Assembly (NCBI RefSeq): GCF_030253575.1
Contig: NC_080558.1
Coordinates: 20,962,611-21,026,610 of the forward strand
Length of the DNA stretch: 64,000 nt
DNA from: Rhododendron vialii
Lineage: Eukaryota; Streptophyta; Magnoliopsida; Ericales; Ericaceae
Direction: 5' to 3'
Shown here in pieces: positions 56,529-64,000 of this stretch (within the stretch, counting starts at the first letter, position 1; the number at the start of each line of letters is the position of its first letter). A program made the position numbers and the translations under genes. A model generated the notes under the pieces. The model worked only from the letters and a program-made list of their open reading frames with translations. It was not told the DNA's origin and searched no databases.

Positions 56529-57726
56529 GGGCAAATTTCACTGACCTCCCCTGAGGTTTCTGACACAAACAGAAACCTCCCCTGAGGTTTCTGAAATGAC
56601 ACTGCCCTCCCCTCTTTTACCCGACAATACCAAGGGACCCCCCTGCCGTTACCTTTCCGTTAGAAAATGGATGGAAAAGGTGATGTTGTACTATACTTTT
56701 TACAATACCTATACTACTCTCATCAGACTCTTTATCCCTCTCATTTATAAATTATAAAATACAAACATTTCTACACTTTGTGCTCATTTCACTTTGAGAT
56801 TTTGTCCTTATTTAAAAGGATTCATATTTGTTAATTTTCTGTCAAACTCTTGTGAATTATTGGTTCGTCTTGATAAGAGGAATTGAAAAAAGTAAAAAAT
56901 TAAGACTTTTACCAAATATTTTGAGAAATTCTGATTTTTGGGTAAAAGTAATAAATTTATACTCTTTTGATTCCTCTCGTTGAGACAAACCAATAATCGA
57001 GAAAAATTTAACGCAAAACTAGCAAATACGAAAAAAATTCAAATATGAACAAAAATCAAAAAGCCTAAAAATCCCACAAACAAGCCTGCATGAAAAAATT
57101 GAATATGAACAAAAACTAAAAAGCCTAAAAATTCCACAAACAAACCCACAATTTTTTTTTTCGTGCGGGCTTGTTTGTGGAGTTTTTTAGGCTTTTTGGT
57201 TTTTGTTCATATTTGAATTTTTTTCGTATTTGCTAGTTTTGCGTTAAATTTTTGTGGATTATTGGTTTGTCTCAACGAGAGGAATCAAAAGAATATAAAT
57301 TTATTACTTCTACCCAAAATATTGAATTTCTCAAAATATTTGGTAAAAATCTTAATTTTTTACTTTTTTCAATTCCTCTTATCAAGATGAACCAATAATT
57401 CACAAGAGTTTGACAGAAAATTAACAAATATGAATCCTTTTAAATAAGGACAAAATCTCAAAGTGAAATGAGCACAAAGTTTAAAAATGTTTGTATTTTA
57501 TATTTTATAAATGAGAGGGGTAAAGAGTCTGATGAGAGTAGTATAAGTATTGTAAAAAGTATAGTACAACATCACATTTTCCATCCATTTTCTAACGGAA
57601 AGGTAACGGCAGGGGGGTCCCTTGGTATTGTCGGGTAAAGGAGGGGAGGGCAGTGTCATTTCAGAAACCTCAGGGGAGGTTTCTGTTCGTGTCAAAAACC
57701 TCAGGGGAGGTCAGTGAAATTTGCCC
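56529..57726. mobile_element. Mutator-like foldback element, ~590-bp arms
   Basis: GGGCAAATTTCACTGACCTC at the left and its reverse complement at the right. The arms extend to a centre near 57150. TSD TAGTC(C/G)TAG (56520-56528, 57727-57735), 9 bp with one mismatch. The left arm has an extra internal tandem copy of about 65 bp (GAACAAAAA(T/C).AAAAAGCCTAAAAAT words). The repeated CCTCCCCTGAGGTTTCTG word occurs twice in each arm. Confidence 0.9.
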
Positions 57727-57899
57727 TAGTCGTAGCTAGTAGCTTTCTCTAGCTTCTCTGAAGTCTACAACTAACGTACAAGTGGGTTCAGACTGATTTA
57801 ATTTATCTGATTTTAATTTTAAATTTTCTTGAACACCCTGCCCCTGCTTTTGGGTAGTACGTACTCTTGATAAATTCATAGTATTAGTACTCCTTTCGT

Positions 57900-58161
57900 G
57901 GCTTTTTTTGTGTCCAGTATTTTATTTTGGATTGTCCCTTAATAAGTGTCCATTTTGTAAAGTTAGGGGGGTAAAAGTTGGTGTATTATCTATTTTGCCC
58001 CTAAAAGTAGATTTTATTTTGAAAAGTTAGTAAGTAAAAGTGTAATGATGATGGGTAACTAGGAAAAGTGGAGGAAAAAGTTGATGTGAAAAGTGTAATG
58101 ATGATGTCTTTTTAATAAGTTGAAATTACGAAACAGGACATTTAAAAAGAGACGGAATGAG
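57900..58161. mobile_element. Stowaway-like MITE
   Basis: Ends CTCCTTTCGTGGC and (reverse complement) CTCATTCCGTCTC, with TA on both sides (57898-57899, 58162-58163). 262 bp with AAGTGTAATGATGATG twice. Confidence 0.7.
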
Positions 58162-58412
58162 TATTAAATTTCATAACTTTTATCGTGTTGTTATGAATTT
58201 ATTTGACAAATGCAAAAATAAAAAACTTAAACAAATGGTATGAATTTACTAGGAGCGCATACCATATATATGTACGTACCAAAAATAGGTGCATGCATGT
58301 AATCATATATATGCATCCCAAAATGGATATATATGTGTTGTATATTTTTGACTGGGATCCTCTAACCAAATATTTCCAACAAGAATTAATTCAAAAAGAA
58401 GCTGCTTTTTAT

Positions 58413-58736
58413 TAAGGGTGACAAACTGAACTCAGACCCATTAAAAAATTCAAACTCATCTACTAAAAAATAGATCCAACTCAACCCATTTATTAGTTGG
58501 GTTAGAATGGGTCTCAACCCATCTAACCCATTATTAATTGGGTCTCAATTGGATCAACTTAAATAACCCAATAAATCATAACTATGACCCAAAAAAAAAA
58601 CCTTCATCAGTCCATTTGTAAATTCGCGGATATGAAATTGACTGAGTTAGATTTGAATGTGGCGTTTCGGGCACGGCACCTTTGTGTGTGCGTAGCCTTT
58701 TATCTTGGTGGATTTACGAAAATGCCATTCCATGCT

Positions 58737-58778
<42 letters not shown>

Positions 58779-59796
58779 CTTTTTCTATTTTTTTTCCCTT
58801 TTCTCTTTTTTTTTCCCTCTTTTTGAGAAATCCTGAAATTTAGTACTCCAGCAGACTAGCAGTAGAATTTAGTCGATAATACAGTTAGACTCCGTTCCGA
58901 AAAGGATAATAAGTACTTATTTTTTAAGAAGGCAATTTCAAACTCAAAAATTATGTGCTTACGCAAATAATTTTCCTATCAATATGGATCTTGTTTGATA
59001 GATCTCATTGAGATCTTTTATACGGTGCAAAAAAAATTGAAAAATTATTTTTCATTTATATTATTTTTAAGTTTAAAAATGTGAAATAAGTACTTATTTT
59101 TTAAGGAGGTGTTCTGGAACGGGGCCTTAAATCAAAATCTCAGACCCCGTTCCACTAACAATTTTTTCCACTTTTTTATTTTTGTCTTTATTTGAATTTT
59201 TTTTGCGGTTGTTAGTTTTGTGCCTCATAAAAAATAAGAATGATTTTTTTTTTGTGTTCTTTATAAAAATATTATCGGTATATCTAAATTTTTCATTTTT
59301 ATCTAAGACAAACAAAGACAAAAATCATTCTTGTTTATATAATTAAACCTGTGCATAACAAATAAATGCCATTATTTACGAGACCCATGTGGAATGTGAT
59401 AGTCTAGTGTATAGGAGTGGGGGAAGTGAAGAGTATGAAGACTAGAGAGATAAGGAGACAGTAATATGGTAATTATGTGTAACGGGGTAATTTGATCATT
59501 TTAGTAGTATAGGGATAGTATTAATTTTAGTGTATAGGGGTATTTGTCATTTAGATTTACAGGGGTAATATGGTCATTTTAATGTACATTGGTATTTTAG
59601 CCATTTTAAATTGTAGTATATAGTATGTAATTGGGTTTATGGGCGGGTCGGGTTTGATTTTAAATAAATGAGTCGGGTTAGGTATAGGTAATTGAACTCA
59701 TAATTAATGGGTCTAAATAGGTCAATGACCTATTAAAGACCCAACCCACTTATAACTTGCCCATTTTAACCCAAATCCGCCTATTTGACACCCCTA
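58413..59796. mobile_element. non-autonomous hAT element
   Basis: Ends TAAGGGTGACAAA and (reverse complement) TAGGGGTGTCAAATAG, with a perfect 8-bp TSD CTTTTTAT (58405-58412, 59797-59804). Subterminal GGGT/ACCC words are abundant on both sides. No transposase. It carries a CT microsatellite (58741-58775) and a nested MITE (58883-59130). Confidence 0.85.
58883..59130. mobile_element. MITE nested in the hAT element
   Basis: The inverted ends read CTCCGTTCCGAAAAGG.. and (reverse complement) CCCCGTTCCAGAAC.., each followed by AATAAGTACTTATTTT. 248 bp, AT-rich, non-coding. Confidence 0.6.
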
Positions 59797-59804
59797 CTTT
59801 TTAT

Positions 59805-60246
59805 GAAACAAATTAATTGACCGGAAGAAGAAGAAGAAGACGACGACGACGAACCCTAATCGCCTTTCATTTTTGAATTAAACAAGTTATTGTTTTCGTT
59901 TGTTGGAAAGATCAATGTGTGTTACTGATCTGTATTAGACAACACTTTTTGTAGCTCAAAATTATTGATGTTGATTTGTTTTACGTACGTAATGATAGGT
60001 TTTTTTTTTTTTTTCAATTTGGTTTTACAGTCTTCTACTGGATTCATATTCAAATTTAATTAAAAGGGTGTCATCTTATATGATCATGTCAATTTTTTGT
60101 AAGATTTTTTTTGTAGAGGAGCCGGATCCACATCATTTCACCAGTTCTTGATGGAAAATGCTACAAAATGCACCTCTGTTAGTAGGGGTGCTCAGCGGGT
60201 CAACCAAAACCGCCCGCAAACCCACTTGAGATATGGTACAGATGGA
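59805..60246. other. no gene recognised
   Basis: A GAAGAAGAAGACGACGACG tract lies near 59825-59850. A lone hAT-like end (AGGGGTGCTCAGCGGGT) occurs at about 60186. Otherwise AT-rich. Confidence 0.4.
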
Positions 60247-60267
60247 GACGGATCCTAATATATATAT

Positions 60268-60500
60268 TTTTTCAAAGGCAAAAGATAATTTTATTAATCT
60301 TTGAAATTGTTACAAAAAATTAAAGAAACCAAGCTAAAAGGCATCACAATCACAAGGAAAGCATCTCAACTATTTTGGCACCCAAACCCATGACAATTAT
60401 ATTCCAAACAAAGCCCGGAAAAGGAAAACGGAGAAGACAGTTAACAAGATGTCAACCGAATAGTGTATAATAAGATAAAAAAATGCCAAAGAAAATTCAT
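60268..60500 (-). mobile_element. short retroposon with 21-bp target duplication
   Basis: A 233-bp insertion starting with a T-run (minus-strand poly(A) tail), flanked by identical 21-base copies at 60247-60267 and 60501-60521 (beginning GACGGATCCTAATATA). A long TSD and a tail mark LINE-machinery insertion. The TTTTATTA.TCTTTGAAA.T.. segment after the tail is shared with 62305-62350. Confidence 0.85.
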
Positions 60501-61250
60501 GACGGATCCTAATATATATATGAACTGTCCAAATCATTCAAACCGCTCAAACCAGCAACCGAACCGCAGAACAACAACAGACGGGTATGGATGGAGAAAA
60601 TGACAAATGTGATGAGCGACCGAACCGCCTATGGTATGTAATATCTCATTTAATATATATAGCCATTAATTTATAACATTTAACATGATAAATCATAATA
60701 TCATTTGTCTAACAATTCATAACATATTCTTAAATTCAGAATATCAAAATAAAAGCTCATAACCTACAAATATTGAAAATTGAGAGAACTTATTCACGGC
60801 TCCGAACAATCTCAGCCGTCCGTTTTGGCAATTAATGGTCTGAATTTAAAAAAAAAACTCTTCCAGCGAAGAGTTAAGCTCTTCAAGCGAATAGTTTTTT
60901 TTTAAATCTGGACTGTCCAAAACATTTTTAGACGCGCGCAATTGAGTGCCACAAAGTATATTCACGGCTCCGCTATAAAATAGTTTTTCTCTTGAAGATT
61001 AATGTTATGAACTTTTATCCAAAACATAGTGAATTCAAAGTTTCTTTTTATTTATTATTTTTTATTTTTATAGCAGCTTAGTTCTTCTTGCTATTTTGCT
61101 CTCCCCTCAATATATCCCTTTCAAATTTTTATAAAAAATTTCTTTTGCCGAGAAAAGGAAAAATTCAAAGTCATTCAAAGAATGCATATCGTAGAGGGTG
61201 TATTTTGTGACACATCCCAATCAATGATTCAATATCAAGGTGACAACATT

Positions 61251-61328
61251 GTTGAAGCCGAGATTCACACAGTACCTACGCTTTCATTTGTTGAAGCCGA
61301 GATTTGCACAGTACCTGTGCTTTCATTT
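61251..61328 (+). repeat. 39-bp tandem duplication upstream of bHLH gene
   Basis: GTTGAAGCCGAGATT(C/T)(A/G)CACAG.. occurs at 61251-61289 and again at 61290-61328 with three or four differences, about 300 bp before the bHLH start codon. Confidence 0.88.
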
Positions 61329-61622
61329 CCGTTTTTGTTCTAAAAAATCACAATTTTCAAAAATAAAAATTAAAAATTAAAAATTCCGTGGACCATCCTG
61401 AAGAAAGACCCAGCTAGCTTGCGTACTCTCTCAAATCAGTTTTAGCTTTTTTCCTTCACCATATACTACTATTTATGATTGCGATAGATGTTGTGCTTTT
61501 GTTATACACTGGTCAGCTTTTCTCCTCTTGATAAAAGCCTCCAACACACACAACCACTCACATCAGCTTTTCTTTTCTTTTCTTTTCTTTTTTTCTCATT
61601 CTTCAAGTGATCAAAGTTTGAC

Positions 61623-61732
61623 ATGGAGCAAAACCCTAGAGCTGATAGAAAGACTATAGAGAAAAATAGAAGAAATCATATGAAGGCCCTCTATTCCAAG
61701 CTCCATTCCTTAGTTCCCCATCCCCCTTCTAT

Positions 61733-61767
<35 letters not shown>

Positions 61768-63089
61768 GTTTTTATCAGTCTAATGGTTTTTAGCAATTTT
61801 TTGAATCAGTTTTTCTTTTAATGTGTATGCATGATTTGCGTACGTTTGTTATTATTCTTAGGGTTCGAGATTAGTTTTCTGCATCAACCGGGTATTGGGT
61901 TGTTGTAAACCATTTCCTCTCTCACACCCCATCTCTCTCTCAGACACATGGTTTTACTTTTCATTTTTGTAGTTTTACTGAACAGTTCTCACAATATATA
62001 CACACACTTTTCATATATGATTTTTGAAACTTGTTTCCTAGGAATTTTTTGGTAGATATATAATTTCCAAACTTGTTTTTTAAGAACTTTTTTGGGACAG
62101 AAACCATTTTTTAGGAAATTTCAAGAAACCATTTTTGGGTGTATTTATGCACTCCTCTTAAATTCTCAACACTTGTATCGGATTCAATAAATTTGTTGCA
62201 AAAATTGGACGCGACATCCATCTTTTGTTATTGGATTTTTTGTTGATGTTATGAATATACGTGATGAAGGTTATAATACATCAATATGAACGATATAACT
62301 TTTTTTTTAACAACAAAAAAGAATTTTATTACTCTTTGAAAATAAATTACAAAGATTACTATGAATGTTATACTTGAATCTGCTGGAGACGTGAAAGAGT
62401 CAAAAGCAAGAAGTTATATTTAAAATTAAAGTTAGTATGCCGTGTAATTGTTCTGTTAATTTTTTTTGATAGGCAACAAGATTTTATTAGGACTCGACAA
62501 AGAGTACATCGAGACAACCAAGCTCTAAACTCAAGAGAGAAAACTTGAGACAAAGAGAGGCCAAAAGAAAAGAAAACAGGAAAATTACATCCAACGCGAA
62601 ATTGAATGAAACCACAAGCAAGGATGGCGTAATTGTTCTGTTAATCCAAATTTATTTTGGAGTCGTGCTTTAGTAAACTGATTCAGGCTCTCATTAAACC
62701 CTCTAAATTTGCTGACCTTAATTTTTATGGGGTTGCAGGAAGCAATGTCGCTGCCGGATCAACTAGACGAAGCGTCAACCTATATCAAGAAGTTAGAGAA
62801 AGAATTGGAGGAAATGAAGGAGAAGAGAGACAGCAAAATGATGAGAGCTGGTAAGAACCCTAATTCAAGAATGATGAGCGCATCAAGCAGTGCAGGTATG
62901 ATGATCAGATCACCACAAATTGAGATCCATGAAATGGGATCAGCCCTAGAAGTGGTTTTGATTACTGGGTTGGATTGTCAGCCCATTTTCAATGAGATTA
63001 TCCGGTTGATTCATGAGGAGGAAGCTGAGGTTGTGAATGCCAGCTTCTCTACAGTTGGTGATACAGTTTTCCACACAATTCACTGCAAG
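61623..63089 (+). CDS. bHLH transcription factor (bHLH162-like), 3' end beyond window
   Basis: Exon 1 is 61623-61733 (37 codons) and exon 2 62739-63089 (117 codons), phase 0. Exon 1 holds the basic region, RKTIEKNRRNHMK (residues 9-21, including the Glu and Arg pair that contact the E-box), and helix 1. Exon 2 holds loop/helix 2 (LPDQLDEASTYIKKLEKEL), then a linker and the C-terminal segment that resembles an ACT-like dimerisation domain (residues about 100-152). The layout and the HTIHCK at the end of exon 2 match the plant bHLH162/bHLH36/bHLH118 group, nuclear regulators whose targets here are unknown. The expected last exon (about 20-30 residues) was not found before 64000. The exon 1 donor is weak (ATG|GTCTCTC) and merges with a CT repeat. 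Confidence 0.85.
61735..61765. repeat. (TC)n microsatellite at the exon 1 donor
   Basis: 31 bases of TC begin within the donor GT of the bHLH intron 1, so the 5' splice site is GT followed directly by CTCTCT. Confidence 0.95.
62300..62400 (-). mobile_element. retroposon tail fragment in bHLH intron 1
   Basis: A T-run then AACAACAAAAAAGAATTTTA and TTACTCTTTGAAAATAAATT, related to the element at 60268. TSD not resolved. Confidence 0.45.
62461..62628 (-). mobile_element. short retroposon in bHLH intron 1
   Basis: A 168-bp insertion starting with a T-run (minus-strand tail) and flanked by identical 17-base copies of GTAATTGTTCTGTTAAT (62444-62460, 62629-62645). No protein. Confidence 0.85.
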
Positions 63090-63199
63090 GTAGAAAAATG
63101 GCAATTCTACTTATTTACTAGCAGTTTCTAATTTTTTTTTTTTGGAGTTTGTCATGATAATATAAAATCAAGACATGTGAGATTGGCCATTCTATGTTG

Positions 63200-63525
63200 C
63201 AAGGATTTAAACGTTACGGTCGATACGTACCGATTTTTCGGCCTTACGGTTATAGCCCAATATACCGGTAGGAGTGAAACGGTTTCTGTTACTTATCAGG
63301 TCGTTACCCTTTATAGACCGAGTCACAGGCCGTTACATATCGGTCCGTTGCAGCCACTCGGCTGTTACGTATGATTTAGGCACCGGGAAATCTTTTTTCT
63401 CAAAAATGATATTTAAAAATTCACAACCGCAACAATGGATTCTACGTATATATCATTTGATATTTCCGATACCGTACACATCGACGTACCGTTTACGTGT
63501 CCCATTACCGTTATTTAGAACCTTG
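63200..63525. mobile_element. hAT-type MITE in bHLH intron 2
   Basis: Starts CAAGGATTTAAACGTTACGG, ends with its diverged reverse complement (..CCGTTATTTAGAACCTTG), TSD CTATGTTG on both sides (63192-63199, 63526-63533). Rich in GTACCG/CGTTAC words. 326 bp, non-coding. Confidence 0.82.
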
Positions 63526-63533
63526 CTATGTTG

Positions 63534-64000
63534 GAAATTAAGCTTCAATATTCCTGGATTAGGAGACAACTTATCCGGAGGTTGGGTGTGTGTGGCAACT
63601 TAGATTTTGATAGAAGTTCATTTTGCAAATAGCAGAAGTCAAACTCATGCACCAAAATAGATCGAGAATCAACAAGTTATCTAAGTTTTTATTTGCTAAA
63701 TACTGAAGAAAAATATGTGGCAAACAAGTTTACACGAATTATGAAATTAAGGAGAAACTAAAACAAAAAGCTGGCTTAATTAGGCTCCTCTATATGGTTC
63801 TTGCTCTTTGGTCTGTTTCTGTGCCTTCCAACATTTCGTTCGTTTTTTTCGATTCTGTTGTTGTTTCCTGCAAGCATTACGCGTTTGCTCTCGATGTACC
63901 CATTATGGAGATTTATTCATTTTTTTTTCCAAGCTTTAAAAAAAAAAAAAAAAGAAGCTTCAGCAGACGCGGCTTAGTTTCCCTTAAGTGTTGAATCTAG
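63534..64000. other. remainder of bHLH intron 2 (presumed)
   Basis: AT-rich, no exon recognised; an A-run lies at about 63938-63954. The last bHLH exon is expected to the right of the window. Confidence 0.45.

Overview
This is nuclear DNA from a flowering plant, most likely a woody eudicot. The evidence is the intron-containing plant genes, the many plant transposon families with diagnostic target-site duplications (TSDs), the long CT/GA microsatellites and the generally AT-rich sequence. I cannot name the species. Only two genes look functional: a Raf-like protein kinase (38758-41449, three coding exons, 481 residues) and the first two exons of a bHLH transcription factor that runs off the right edge (61623-63089). 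Nearly everything else is mobile DNA and its decay products.

Left end (1-7466): two tandem, broken copies of the first exon of telomerase reverse transcriptase (TERT), then a broken first exon of COP9 signalosome subunit 1 (CSN1), then several short terminal-inverted-repeat (TIR) elements. Middle-left (7467-27984): a three-level nest. A decayed Ty1/copia element (LTRs 7467.. and 27470-27984, TSD ATAAT) was hit in its 5' LTR by an Athila-like, gag-only (TR-GAG type) Ty3/gypsy element (7602-19811, TSD TAGAT). That element was hit in its own 5' LTR by a third LTR element, now a 4.9 kb solo LTR (9148-14080, TSD CGGTA) inflated by about 36 copies of a 50-bp tandem repeat. The copia pol also carries a tandem duplication of about 930 bp of its integrase region.

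Centre (28-38 kb): SINE remnants, a hAT element with a clean 8-bp TSD, an array of 300-bp hairpins, a nearly perfect 376-bp palindrome with 166-bp arms, and then the kinase leader with a probable 5'-UTR intron. Right of the kinase (41.4-61 kb): many TIR elements with resolved TSDs (9-bp Mutator-like, 8-bp hAT, TA Stowaway-like, 3-bp Harbinger-like), some nested, plus a SINE and a LINE-like tail. The bHLH gene at the right end carries retroposon tails in intron 1 and a hAT-type MITE in intron 2.

The two functional genes are not obviously linked in function. The most unusual signals are regulatory-looking: a helically phased cluster of the palindrome GTATCGATAC in the gag-only element's LTR promoter, and three TGACGTCA sites at 11-bp spacing in one arm of a Mutator-like element. 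No wholly new biological system could be demonstrated from sequence alone.
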